From NCBI GenBank assembly GCA_005880985.1, contig VBIQ01000013.1, positions 149,349 to 213,348 of the forward strand: a stretch of 64,000 nt of DNA. The letters run 5' to 3'. The DNA comes from Chloroflexota bacterium (GTDB lineage Bacteria > Chloroflexota > Dormibacteria > Aeolococcales > Aeolococcaceae). Both the position numbers and the translations under genes were made by a program. Within the stretch, counting starts at the first letter, position 1; the number at the start of each line of letters is the position of its first letter. The notes beneath the pieces were generated by a model that did no database searches, was not told the origin of the DNA, and saw nothing but the letters and a program-made list of their open reading frames with translations. This document shows, one piece after another, positions 33,420-42,014 of the stretch.

Positions 33420-34276
33420 GCCACCCCCTGCCGTATCTCGGAGCGCCGCAACGCGATCCGCTGCGCGCCCCGACCGGAGAGCCAGCCGGGAGTCCGCTCG
33501 GCGCCGATCAGCACTGCCGCCTTGGCGAGGACCTCGGCGGTGAAGGCATCGCCGGCGACCACCGAGACTGCCTCGACGTCGGTGTCGGCACACCGTCCGG
33601 TGCGCGGATCGATGAGATGGTGTCCGCCGGTCCAGCGGCGTCCGCCGACGCCACTGGTGGCGATGCCGGCGTCGTCGACCCGAACCACACCTCCGTCACA
33701 GAGCGCCACCAGCCAGCCGGCGCCGACGGGACCGCGGCCGATCGCGCGCAGGTCGCCGCCGAGGTTGATCACCGCGTTCTCCAACCGTTCGCCGAGGCGG
33801 TCCGCCAGCCAACCCTTGCCGACCCCGCCCAGGTCGACCGCGTGACCGTGCGCCAGGCGGGCCCAGCCCCGGCCCACGCTCAGCACCTCGGGAAGCGGCG
33901 GAGGCGGAGGCACCGGAACACTGCGCATCACGGTGGAGCGGCGGCGGACGAGCTCGATGCTGCGGTCGTACCCGGCGGCAACCAGCGCCGGGAGCACCGC
34001 GGCGTTGACCAGGCCGTCGCTGAGAGCGTGCGCCTCGAGGCAGACGCGCAGCAGCTCCTCGAGCAGCGGCGAGACGTCGACGCGGTCGCCGGCGCGGACG
34101 TTGAAGCGGCAGAGCTCGCTGCCCGAGTCGAAACGGGTCAGCCGCGCCTCGAAGGCGTAGACCTCGGCCACCGCCGCGGAGAGATCGTCGAGGCACACGC
34201 CGGCCGCGTGGATCTCGCACCGCGCGCCACCGAAGGCGGTGAAGCGATGGACGTCGGTGTCGTGCACGGCGATCAC
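33416..34276 (-). CDS. apbE: FAD:protein FMN transferase
   Basis: A 286-aa ApbE-family flavin transferase, which attaches FMN to Thr/Ser of extracytoplasmic redox proteins. Features: VDLGGVGKGWLADRLGE, AVINLGGDLRAIG, DDAGIATSGVGGRRW, HHLIDPRTG and VVAGDAFTAEVLAKAAVLIG, with the Mg-binding Asp/Ala region at the end. There is no obvious lipoprotein or Sec signal. No FMN-binding-domain target is encoded in the window; the neighbouring secreted protein at 34273 is the only candidate partner, but lacks a recognisable flavinylation motif. Confidence 0.88.
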   Translation of the reverse strand: MIAVHDTDVHRFTAFGGARCEIHAAGVCLDDLSAAVAEVYAFEARLTRFDSGSELCRFNVRAGDRVDVSPLLEELLRVCLEAHALSDGLVNAAVLPALVAAGYDRSIELVRRRSTVMRSVPVPPPPPLPEVLSVGRGWARLAHGHAVDLGGVGKGWLADRLGERLENAVINLGGDLRAIGRGPVGAGWLVALCDGGVVRVDDAGIATSGVGGRRWTGGHHLIDPRTGRCADTDVEAVSVVAGDAFTAEVLAKAAVLIGAERTPGWLSGRGAQRIALRRSEIRQGVA

Positions 34277-34821
34277 GACACGTAGGTCGAGGTGACCGGA
34301 GCTGCCGTCGCCGGGGCGCTGACCACGTTGGGCGTCACGCTCATCGACGGATCGGTGGCGCCGCCCGGCTCACCGGCCGCGGCGCCGCGGCACGGCCCGG
34401 AGGGGGCGGCGCCGCCGCCGGCGCGCTGAGCGGTCCGCAGCAGCGCGGTGAGCTGCATGCGCTGGTCCGGGGACAGCGGTTGCAGGATCGCCTGCCGCTG
34501 CGCCGCGGTGGTTGCCGCCCGCAGCTGCTGCAGGGCCGCCCGCGCTGCGGGATCGCTGACGGCGGGTACCAACCCCGTACCCGCCGTCGCTCCCGCGCCG
34601 CCACCGGAGCTCCGCTGGCAGACCGGGGTCGGCGGGATCAGCAGGCCGGAGGCGGAGGCGGCGACCGCCGCATGGTCGACCGCGGCCGAGGGATTGGCGG
34701 GTGGGTGCAGCGGTGCCGTCGACGGCTTCGCGTCGGTGGCGACAGCGGCGCCCGCTCCACCGCAGACCAGCACCGTGCCGATGCCGGCGACCGCCTTCAG
34801 CGCTCCCGGTCCGAAGGCCAT
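34273..34821 (-). CDS. Secreted Ala/Pro-rich hypothetical protein
   Basis: About 182 aa. A signal-like hydrophobic N-terminus (LKAVAGIGTVLVCGGAGAAVA) is followed by low-complexity Ala/Pro/Ser/Thr sequence. A central helix AARAALQQLRAATTAAQRQAILQPLSPDQRMQLTALLRTA recalls short export-associated helical domains. Two Cys remain in the mature part. It overlaps the DUF1501 stop upstream (a GTG at 34827 is an alternative start) and the apbE start downstream by 4 nt, so it belongs to the chain. Confidence 0.6.
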   Translation of the reverse strand: MAFGPGALKAVAGIGTVLVCGGAGAAVATDAKPSTAPLHPPANPSAAVDHAAVAASASGLLIPPTPVCQRSSGGGAGATAGTGLVPAVSDPAARAALQQLRAATTAAQRQAILQPLSPDQRMQLTALLRTAQRAGGGAAPSGPCRGAAAGEPGGATDPSMSVTPNVVSAPATAAPVTSTYVS

Positions 34822-34823
34822 GG

Positions 34824-36053
34824 TCACGCGGCCTTGAGCAGTGGCAACTCGGCGAAGGATCCGCCCAGCACCGCGGCGGCGTCGCCACCCAGCCAGTCAC
34901 GGATCACCGTCTGATAGACGCTGCGAAAGTCGGTGGTGTGCTTCAGGTTTCCCATGTCCAGCGAGGTGAGCGACGGTGGCTCGCCATAGAACCCACCCTT
35001 GACGGGCTTGCCGACGACGAACACCGGCGCGGCGCTGCCGTGGTCGGTGCCCCGGCTGCCGTTCTCGTTGACCCGCCGGCCGAACTCGGACCAGGTCATC
35101 AGCACCACCCGGTCGCCCTGTCCGTGGGCGTCGAGATCCTTCATGAAGGCGCTGACGGCGGCGTCGACGTAGCCGAGCAGCGCCTGCTGGCGGGTGTCCT
35201 CCTGCTGATGGGTGTCGAAGCCGCCGAGGACGACGTGGCAGATCTTGACCGAGGGCTGGGTGACGATCATCTGCGCTGTCAGCTGCAGGGCGGCAGCGAG
35301 GTCGTTCTTGCTCCCGTAGACCGTTGACTCCGCCGTGTACGGCACCGACGGCGTGTATTTGCTCGCATCGGCAAGTGCCTTCATTCCCTCCTGCGCGGTC
35401 GAGAGAGCCTGGTCGAAGAGCACGCCGTAGATGCCGGGGGTGCGGCGGTAGAGCGCCGGAGCAGCCACCTCGCGACCGGTACCGCCCTGGAACCGGTAGC
35501 TCTGCGCCGACTCGATCACGCTGACGGTGGCACCCTGGGCGCGCATCTCAGCGGGCGTGTTCGGCTGTCCCAGGGCGCAGCCGGCGAGGGGGTGGCCCTG
35601 GCTGTCGACCTGCTTGGCGAGAAGCCGGCCCAGCCAGCCGTCGACGGCGCGACGTTGCGGATCGGCGTACTCCCACACGTGCAGCGCCTCGAAGTGCGAG
35701 TAGGTCGGGTTGTCGTAGCCGACCCCCTGGACGATGGCCACCTGGCCCGCATTCCAGAGCGCCTGCATCCCGGTCATCACCGGGTTGAGGCCGGCGCGGT
35801 CGTCGAGGCGCAGCACCTTGTCCGGCTTGATCCCGATGGTGGGGCGGGCGTTGCCATAGCCGGGATCCGCATACGGGATCACGGTGTTGAGCCCGTCGTT
35901 GCCGCCGCCCAGCTGCAGCACCACCAGCACCCGGTCGCTGTGGACGCCGTCGTTGGCGGCGGCGACCACGCCCTTGGCGAGCACCGGGGGGACGATCACC
36001 CCGGCCGCGGTGGCGGCAAGGCCGCTGGCGAGGAAGTCGCGTCGGCTGAGCAT
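34824..36053 (-). CDS. DUF1501 secreted protein (Tat substrate)
   Basis: A 409-aa sulfatase/phosphatase-fold family protein. The Tat signal SRRDFLASGLAATAAGVIVPPVLA is followed by VLVVLQLGGGNDGLNTVIPY, GVGYDNPTYSHFEALHVWE, VVLGGFDTHQQED and VVLMTWSEFGRRVNENGSRGTDHGSA, all standard DUF1501 landmarks. Exported folded to the cell surface. It is nearly always encoded beside DUF1800, as here (9-nt gap). Confidence 0.92.
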   Translation of the reverse strand: MLSRRDFLASGLAATAAGVIVPPVLAKGVVAAANDGVHSDRVLVVLQLGGGNDGLNTVIPYADPGYGNARPTIGIKPDKVLRLDDRAGLNPVMTGMQALWNAGQVAIVQGVGYDNPTYSHFEALHVWEYADPQRRAVDGWLGRLLAKQVDSQGHPLAGCALGQPNTPAEMRAQGATVSVIESAQSYRFQGGTGREVAAPALYRRTPGIYGVLFDQALSTAQEGMKALADASKYTPSVPYTAESTVYGSKNDLAAALQLTAQMIVTQPSVKICHVVLGGFDTHQQEDTRQQALLGYVDAAVSAFMKDLDAHGQGDRVVLMTWSEFGRRVNENGSRGTDHGSAAPVFVVGKPVKGGFYGEPPSLTSLDMGNLKHTTDFRSVYQTVIRDWLGGDAAAVLGGSFAELPLLKAA

Positions 36054-36062
36054 GTCGGCTCC

Positions 36063-37514
36063 CTACTTGAGATGGAACTCGGGACTGGCGAGCAGCGCGT
36101 ACCAGCGGTCGGCGGTGCTCTGGCTGCCGTTGAGCACTGCGGCGGTGTCGGGTCCGACCACGCCGTCGAGCTGGTTGCGGACAGCGGTGGCCGGATCAGG
36201 AAGCGAGCCGCCGCGATTGACCACGGTCTGGGCGAAGTTGACGCGGGCCAGCAGGGTGCTGGAACTGAGCCAGGCACCGTTGCTCGGCCAGCCGGCGACG
36301 GTGGGCGGGTCGTAGAGGACCTGCCCCATCCCGGCGCCGGCGGTGACGGCCTGGGCGGCGAGGTCGGGCTGACCGAGCGCTCGCATCGTCGCCACCACGT
36401 AATCGGCCGGGCTTCGCACCAGCGACCGGTAGTTGGCGGCGGCGGTGAACTCGTCGCTGGTGAGGATCGCACGCACCAGGGTGCGGATGTCGTACCCGCT
36501 GCCGCGGAACTGGCCGGCGACCCGGGTGACGAGGTCGTTGCTCGGGTTGGCTGAGCAGAGATGCTCCAGCGCCTTGGTGGCGATGTGCACCGCGCATGCG
36601 TCCTGGGCGAGGATGGCGTCGACCGCCTGCTCGGGGCCGATGTTCCCCGTCCGGCCCAGGTAGCTCTTGCTGCCGCCGTCGTGCAGCCGGGGTGTCAGCA
36701 CCCCCTTGAAGGCGGCGCCGGATTGCGCCAGCTGCTCGAGCTGGGCGTAGTACTGCTGCGGGGTCATCCCCTGGCGGCGCGGCAGCGGCAGCGACTGCCC
36801 CTGGGCGTCGACCAGCACGATGCGCAGCCCGGAGAGCGCTCGCGCTCCCTCGCGCACGTCCTGCTCGCTGAAGTTGCCGACGCCGAGGGTGAAGAGCTCC
36901 ATCAGCTCGCGGCTGAAGTTCTCGTTGGGAGCCCTGGCGGTGCTCTGGTCCAGGTCGAGGTAGCGCATCATCGCCGGGTCGTAGGTCGCGGCGAGCAGCA
37001 GGCTGCGCAGGTCGCCCGTCCCCAGGCGGCGATACAGCTGGTTCTGCTGATAGATGTAGGGGAAGCGATTGCTCTTGCGGAAATCGCTGGTCAGCAGTCC
37101 GTGCCAGAAGAGCGTCATCCGCTCCGGGAACTGGGCAGTGGTGGTGGCCATGTGCGTGTACCACCACGAGCTCACCGCGCGGTAGTCGGTGCGCATCCTC
37201 GGCGGCTGCGCCGGAGCCTGCGGCGCCTGCGAGACCATCCTGTCGACCAGCTCCGGGTAGCTCATCGAGGCGGCCGCGTCGAGCTCCGCGTCGGTGTATC
37301 CGAAGCCGGCGCGACGCAGCAGATGGGCGGCGAGACCGCGCGAGGTGCCCAGCGGGCTGGCCCACGCTCCGGCGGCGCCGGCGGCGGAGACGCTGGCCGA
37401 CGGGCTACCGGAGAGGTGCAGGCTGGCGAGGCGCAGACCGGCGGCACCGGCGGCACCACCGACGGCCAGGCCCAGTGCCTGACGGCGGGAGAGGCGCAGC
37501 GAGGCGGTGCTCAT
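36063..37514 (-). CDS. DUF1800 secreted protein (Tat substrate)
   Basis: A 483-aa protein with a Tat signal (SRRQALGLAVGGAAGAAGL), then AAHLLRRAGFGYTDAELDAA, MTLFWHGLLTS, DLDQSTARAPNENFSRELMELFTLGVGNFSEQDVREGARALSG and YLGRTGNIGPEQAVDAIL, which define DUF1800. The role is unknown; DUF1800/DUF1501 pairs are surface or secreted and often lie near planctomycete- or actinobacterial-type exported modules. First gene of the five-gene chain to the ferric-reductase-like protein. Confidence 0.92.
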   Translation of the reverse strand: MSTASLRLSRRQALGLAVGGAAGAAGLRLASLHLSGSPSASVSAAGAAGAWASPLGTSRGLAAHLLRRAGFGYTDAELDAAASMSYPELVDRMVSQAPQAPAQPPRMRTDYRAVSSWWYTHMATTTAQFPERMTLFWHGLLTSDFRKSNRFPYIYQQNQLYRRLGTGDLRSLLLAATYDPAMMRYLDLDQSTARAPNENFSRELMELFTLGVGNFSEQDVREGARALSGLRIVLVDAQGQSLPLPRRQGMTPQQYYAQLEQLAQSGAAFKGVLTPRLHDGGSKSYLGRTGNIGPEQAVDAILAQDACAVHIATKALEHLCSANPSNDLVTRVAGQFRGSGYDIRTLVRAILTSDEFTAAANYRSLVRSPADYVVATMRALGQPDLAAQAVTAGAGMGQVLYDPPTVAGWPSNGAWLSSSTLLARVNFAQTVVNRGGSLPDPATAVRNQLDGVVGPDTAAVLNGSQSTADRWYALLASPEFHLK

Positions 37515-37609
37515 GGCGCCGCAGTCTCGGCCGCGATCCTGAGAAAAGGGCGAGTCGGGACGCGCTGGCGCGCATCTCTCAGCGGACTCTCAGTCAGGCG
37601 CGCGTCCGC

Positions 37610-38416
37610 TCAGGTCGCGAAGGGTCGAACCGCCAGCGCGGCGCCCTCGAGCGCCCTCCGCACCGCGCTCGCCAGCTCCACCGCTCCGCGGGTGTCGCCG
37701 TGGACGCAGATCGATTCGGCGCGCAGCGGGACGTCGGTTCCACTCGCGGAGACCATCCCCTCTCGAACCATGCGCACCGCGCGCCGCGCCACCGCCGCGG
37801 GGTCGTCGACGAGCGCGCCCGGCTGCGAGCGCGGCAGCAGGTTGCCCGACGAGTCGTAGCCGCGATCGGCGAACACCTCGCTGACGGTTCGCACGCCGAG
37901 GCGCTCACCCACCGCGACCATCGCCGATCCCGCCGGCACCAGCCAGGCGAGCCGGGGATCGGTGTCACGGATGGCGGCACCGATGGCGGCCGCCAGCTCC
38001 TCATCCTCGGCGGCGACGTTGCTGAGCGCGCCGTGCAGCTTGACGTGGCTGAGCACGCATCCCTCACGGGCCGCGATCGCGCTGAGCGCGCCCACCTGGT
38101 ACAGCACCATGGTGGCGATGTCCGCCGGGGCATCACCGCTGACGCGTCGCCGGCCGTAGCCCCAGAGATCGTTGTAGCCGGGATGAGCGCCGACCCGCAC
38201 GCCACGCTCGACCGCCATGGCGACGGTGCGCGCCATGATCAGCGGGTCGCCGGCGTGGAAGCCGCAGGCGATGTTGGCGGTGGTGACGATGTCGAGCATG
38301 GCGGCGTCGTCACCCATCCGCCAGGGACCGAAGCCCTCGCCGACGTCGCTGTTGAGGTCGACTCCGGCACGGGCTCGGTCCCCGTTCCCATCGACACCGC
38401 CACGAGTCCTCGGCAC
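37610..38416 (-). CDS. pxpA: 5-oxoprolinase subunit A
   Basis: A 268-aa LamB/YcsF family protein, part of the PxpABC ATP-dependent 5-oxoprolinase that hydrolyses pyroglutamate to glutamate. VDLNSDVGEGFG, NIACGFHAGDP, GAHPGYND, HVKLHGALSN and ICVHGDTRGAVE carry the metal-binding His and Asp residues. The first in-frame start is the GTG at 38416, giving about 19 residues before VDLNSD; the pxpB ATG is only 12 nt away on the other strand, so the divergent promoters must overlap the coding ends. Confidence 0.92.
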   Translation of the reverse strand: MPRTRGGVDGNGDRARAGVDLNSDVGEGFGPWRMGDDAAMLDIVTTANIACGFHAGDPLIMARTVAMAVERGVRVGAHPGYNDLWGYGRRRVSGDAPADIATMVLYQVGALSAIAAREGCVLSHVKLHGALSNVAAEDEELAAAIGAAIRDTDPRLAWLVPAGSAMVAVGERLGVRTVSEVFADRGYDSSGNLLPRSQPGALVDDPAAVARRAVRMVREGMVSASGTDVPLRAESICVHGDTRGAVELASAVRRALEGAALAVRPFAT

Positions 38417-38428
38417 GATCCCGATGAT

Positions 38429-39166
38429 ATGGCGGTGGCCGCCCGACCGCCGCGATACCTGCCGGCCGCCGACACCGCCCTGGTGGTCGAGTTCCCGGAC
38501 ATCGCCTCCGGCTCGGTGCTCGACGATGTGCTCGACGAGGTCCTCTGCCTCGACGCCGCGATCGCCCGCCGGCCGCCACCGGGAGTGCTGGAGACGGTGC
38601 CGGCCATCGGCTCGCTGCTGGTCGAGTACGACCCGCTGCAGACCTCGCAGGCGCAGCTGCGTGCCGCCCTCGACGCCCTGCTCGATCAGCCGGCGGTGGC
38701 CCCCCGGGCAGGATCGATGTGGCGGCTGCCGGTGCACTACGGCGGCGACGACGGTCTCGACCTCGGCGAGGTGGCGGAGCGCTGCGGCCTGACCGTCGCC
38801 GAGGTGATCGATCTGCACACCCATGCCGTGTTCCGGGTGGGCATGCTCGGCAACCTGCCCGGTCTCCCCTACCTGACCGGGCTGCCCGATGCACTGCGGC
38901 TGCCCCGCCGCGACGACCCGCGCGCGGCGGTGCCAACCGGCTCGGTGGCGGTGGCGGCGGGCATGTCGTGCGTGTACCCGGTCACCGGCCCGGGGGGATG
39001 GCATGTGCTGGGCCGCACCCCGATCCCGCTCTTCGACCCGGCCTCCGACCCGGTGTTCCTGCTCCTCCCCGCCGATCGCGTGCGGTTCGACGCCGTCGAC
39101 AGAACACGGATGGCCGAGCTCGATGTCGCGGTTGCCTCGGGCTGGCGGCCGGAGCCGGAACGGTGA
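38429..39166 (+). CDS. pxpB: 5-oxoprolinase subunit B
   Basis: A 245-aa KipI/PxpB allophanate-hydrolase-subunit-1 type protein. VVEFPDIASG, ETVPAIGSLLVEYDP, LPVHYGGDDGLDLGEVAE and GNLPGLPYLTGLP..PRRDDPRAAVPTGSVAVAAG are characteristic, ending in GPGGWHVLGRTPIPLFDP. It works with PxpC and PxpA. ATG at 38429. Its stop overlaps the pxpC start (GTGATGA context). Confidence 0.92.
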   Translation: MAVAARPPRYLPAADTALVVEFPDIASGSVLDDVLDEVLCLDAAIARRPPPGVLETVPAIGSLLVEYDPLQTSQAQLRAALDALLDQPAVAPRAGSMWRLPVHYGGDDGLDLGEVAERCGLTVAEVIDLHTHAVFRVGMLGNLPGLPYLTGLPDALRLPRRDDPRAAVPTGSVAVAAGMSCVYPVTGPGGWHVLGRTPIPLFDPASDPVFLLLPADRVRFDAVDRTRMAELDVAVASGWRPEPER

Positions 39167-40131
39167 TGACCGCCGGTGCGCCGGCGCTGCGGGTGCTCAC
39201 CGCCGGCCTGCTGACAACCGTCCAGGACGGCGGACGCCGTGGCCTGCAGCGATACGGGGTGCCTCCGTCGGGCGCCGCCGATACCGAGGGGCTGTGGCTC
39301 GCCAACCTGCTGGCGGGCAATCCGCCCGACGCCGCGGTCCTCGAGGTGACCGGACGGGGACCGCGTCTCGAGGTCGCCTGCACCTCGGTGCGCGTCGCCC
39401 TCGGCGGCGACGCCGATGCCGTGATCGAGGCAGAGGCCGGCCCCCCGCTGCCGGCGTGGTCGGCGCAGACCCTGCGACGCGGCCAGCGGCTCCGCGTCGG
39501 CACGGTCCGCTCCGGTCTGCGCTGCTACCTGGCGGTCAGCGGTGGGCTCGCGATCGACCCGGTGCTGGGGAGCTCGTCGACGTATCTTCGCGGAGGCATC
39601 GGGGGCATGTCGGGACGCGCGCTTCGCGCCGGCGACGAGCTGCCCGTGCGGCTCGACGAGGCACCGCCGGGTCCCGATCTGCGGCTCGATGCCGTTCCCG
39701 CGACCGCCTCCAGCGGCGAACCGCTGCGAGTCGTCCTCGGTCCGCAGGACGGCCTCTTCTCCCCCGCCGCCCTGGCCTCCCTGCTCGCCTCCGCCTACAC
39801 CGTGTCGCCGCGCTCGGACCGCGTCGGTCTGCGCCTGGTGGGACCGCCGCTGCCGGCCACCACCACCGAGATCGCCTCCGACGCCTGCGTCACCGGTTCC
39901 ATCCAGGTGACCGGCAGCGGCCAGCCGATCGCTCTGCTCTGCGACCGAGGCACCACCGGCGGATATCCGAAGATCGCCACTGTCATCTCCGTCGACGTGC
40001 CGCGGTTGGGCCGGCTGCGCCCGGGCCAGCCGGTTCGCTTCTCGTCGGTCGACGTCGCCCAGGCCGAGCATCTCCGTCGCGCGCGCGCGCGATTCCTCAA
40101 TGCGATGCACGAGCGACTGCGACCGCGCTGA
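39166..40131 (+). CDS. pxpC: 5-oxoprolinase subunit C
   Basis: A 321-aa biotin-dependent carboxyltransferase-type (KipA/allophanate hydrolase subunit 2) protein. VLTAGLLTTVQDGGRRGLQRYGVPPSGAAD, LEVTGRGPRLEV, YLAVSGGLAIDPVLGSSSTYLRGGIGG and GGYPKIATVISVDVPRLGRLRPG are family signatures. The ATG at 39166 overlaps the pxpB stop by one base; a GTG at 39163 in the same frame is the alternative. Confidence 0.92.
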   Translation: MTAGAPALRVLTAGLLTTVQDGGRRGLQRYGVPPSGAADTEGLWLANLLAGNPPDAAVLEVTGRGPRLEVACTSVRVALGGDADAVIEAEAGPPLPAWSAQTLRRGQRLRVGTVRSGLRCYLAVSGGLAIDPVLGSSSTYLRGGIGGMSGRALRAGDELPVRLDEAPPGPDLRLDAVPATASSGEPLRVVLGPQDGLFSPAALASLLASAYTVSPRSDRVGLRLVGPPLPATTTEIASDACVTGSIQVTGSGQPIALLCDRGTTGGYPKIATVISVDVPRLGRLRPGQPVRFSSVDVAQAEHLRRARARFLNAMHERLRPR

Positions 40132-40263
40132 GACAAGCTGCCCACGTCGCTGTCAGGAGAGACGGGCGCGTGAGTTGTCGTCACTTGTGACATCAGCGTG
40201 CACAGTGCAGTGAGCGATACGGAAAAGATCGATGAATTGAGGTTGTGCGCACCCGGCGTCCTC

Positions 40264-40269
40264 TACACT
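40264..40269 (+). promoter_or_regulatory. -10 box (TACACT)
   Basis: TACACT lies 16 nt before the TTG at 40286, followed by CC as at 41879 and 44618. The short leader (about 10 nt) has no ribosome site. Confidence 0.5.
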
Positions 40270-40285
40270 CCGGTCCCGGCGTCCA

Positions 40286-41848
40286 TTGATAGTCTGGCCA
40301 CACGTTCTCTCCGCCGCTGCAGCAGCAGTCCTCGTCACCGCCGGCGCTGGATCGCGCCCCACGACAACCACTGCGACCGGCGGTCCTCCCTACGCCGCCG
40401 GCGCGCTGGGCCAGGACATCTCCTATCCCCAGTGCACCGGACTGCCCAGCACCCCCGTCGCCTTCGGCATCGTCGGCGTCACCCACGGACGGCCGTTCAC
40501 CCAGAACGCGTGCCTGGGCGCCGAGGCCGCCTGGGCCCGAGGCTTCCGGCCCGAGGTGGACGCCTACTTCAACCTCGACTACAGCCCCGCCGACGCTGCG
40601 GCACACGGCGGGGTGGGGCCGGCCGGGCTCTGCGGTGACGGTGACCTCGGCTGCCTCGCCTACAACTACGGAAGCAACACCGCCGAGGACGCAATCGCCT
40701 ACGCGGCGTCGCAGCGGGTCGCACCTCGCATCTGGTGGCTCGACGTCGAGACCGGCAACAACTGGGCGGACGACGTCAACCTCAACAACGCGGTGATCAA
40801 CGGCGCCATCGCCGCCCTGCAACACCATGGCGTGACCGTGGGCGTCTACTCCGCCGCGTTCATGTGGGCGTCGATCACCGGTGGCATCCGCAACGGGCTG
40901 CCGGCCTGGGTCGCTGGGCCAGCGAGTCTCGAGGCCACCCCCTCCTACTGCTCAGCGGCGCAGTCGTTCACCGGTGGTCCGGTGTGGCTGGTGCAGTACC
41001 CGGCTCCGGTGGACGGGGACTACGCCTGCGGTGGCTCGATCCGGCAGTACCTCGTGACCGCCGATGGCGGGGTCTTCGCCGCGGCGCTTCCCTTCCGGGG
41101 CTCGGCCGGCGATCAGCGTCTGAACGCGCCGCTGGTCGGCATCGCCACCACGCGATCGGGCAATGGCTACTGGCTGATGTCGGCCGACGGCGGGGTCTTC
41201 GCCTACGGCGACGCCGCCTACCACGGCTCGCTCGGCGCGAACGGGCCACCGGCACCGGCCGTCGGCATCGCCGTTACCGCCTCGGGCAACGGCTACTGGC
41301 TGGCGACCGCGGATGGCGGTGTGTACACCTACGGCGACGCCGCCTTCCATGGCTCTCTCGGCGGCTTGGACCTGGCGGCGCCGATCGTCGGCATCGCCGC
41401 CACCGCCTCCGGCAACGGCTACTGGCTCGTCTCTTCCGACGGGGGCGTCTTCACCTACGGCGACGCCGTCTTCCACGGCTCGCTGGGCGCGGGCGGGCTC
41501 GCGGCGCCAATTGTCGGCATCGCCGTCAGCGCCTCCGGCAACGGCTACTGGCTGGCCTCCGCCGACGGCGGGGTGTTCGCCTACGGCGGCGCTCGCTGGC
41601 AGGGCAGCGCCGGCGGAGGTGGACTGGCAACGCCGGTGGTCGGCATCAGCCGGGCTGCCGACGGCAGCGGGTACCGGCTCGCCCTTGCCGGCGGCGGGGT
41701 GATCAGCTTCACGGGGCAGCCGTCCTACGCACCGGTGGGAGCACCTGTCAACGGGGCGGTGACCGGGCTCGCCGAGCCGCCGCCACCGCCGCCGCCTCCT
41801 CCCCCACCACCTCCCGATTGGCGGATGGAGACGCGGGCTCACCGGTAA
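40286..41848 (+). CDS. Secreted GH25-like/DUF1906-like protein with DGG repeats and polyproline tail
   Basis: A 520-aa protein. A hydrophobic N-terminus (VLSAAAAAVLVTAGAG) precedes a TIM-barrel-like glycosidase domain to about residue 250: GQDISYPQC, FGIVGVTHG, YFNLDY and RIWWLDVETGNNW, whose DVE resembles the catalytic D-x-E of GH25. Five to six repeats of the YWLxSADGGVFxYGDAxFHGSLG type follow, then a run of twelve Pro and a short basic end. Probably a surface peptidoglycan- or glycan-acting protein. TTG start. The paralogue at 42015 shares both modules. Confidence 0.78.
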   Translation: MIVWPHVLSAAAAAVLVTAGAGSRPTTTTATGGPPYAAGALGQDISYPQCTGLPSTPVAFGIVGVTHGRPFTQNACLGAEAAWARGFRPEVDAYFNLDYSPADAAAHGGVGPAGLCGDGDLGCLAYNYGSNTAEDAIAYAASQRVAPRIWWLDVETGNNWADDVNLNNAVINGAIAALQHHGVTVGVYSAAFMWASITGGIRNGLPAWVAGPASLEATPSYCSAAQSFTGGPVWLVQYPAPVDGDYACGGSIRQYLVTADGGVFAAALPFRGSAGDQRLNAPLVGIATTRSGNGYWLMSADGGVFAYGDAAYHGSLGANGPPAPAVGIAVTASGNGYWLATADGGVYTYGDAAFHGSLGGLDLAAPIVGIAATASGNGYWLVSSDGGVFTYGDAVFHGSLGAGGLAAPIVGIAVSASGNGYWLASADGGVFAYGGARWQGSAGGGGLATPVVGISRAADGSGYRLALAGGGVISFTGQPSYAPVGAPVNGAVTGLAEPPPPPPPPPPPPPDWRMETRAHR

Positions 41849-41878
41849 TCGGCGGCGTCACAGCGCCCGGACCTCGGA

Positions 41879-41884
41879 TACACT
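41879..41884 (+). promoter_or_regulatory. -10 box (TACACT)
   Basis: TACACT followed by CCGG, 130 nt before the ATG at 42015. Unlike most genes here, it implies a long leader, which holds the inverted repeat at 41909-41940. Confidence 0.45.
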
Positions 41885-41908
41885 CCGGCGCAAGGGCCAC
41901 CCCCTCCG

Positions 41909-41940
41909 ATGATCGACCGCGTCGATGCGGCGTCGATCAT
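41909..41940 (+). promoter_or_regulatory. Inverted repeat in 5' leader
   Basis: ATGATCGAC (41909-41917) and GTCGATCAT (41932-41940) form a perfect 9-bp stem with a 14-nt loop, about 25 nt past the -10 box. It may be an operator or a leader hairpin controlling the gene at 42015. Confidence 0.5.
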
Positions 41941-42014
41941 CCGGTCGTCCGTCCGCCCGCCTCCGTCACCGCCAGCGCGGCCCCGCCGCGCGCCGCCGCC
42001 CCAGAGGAACCAGG

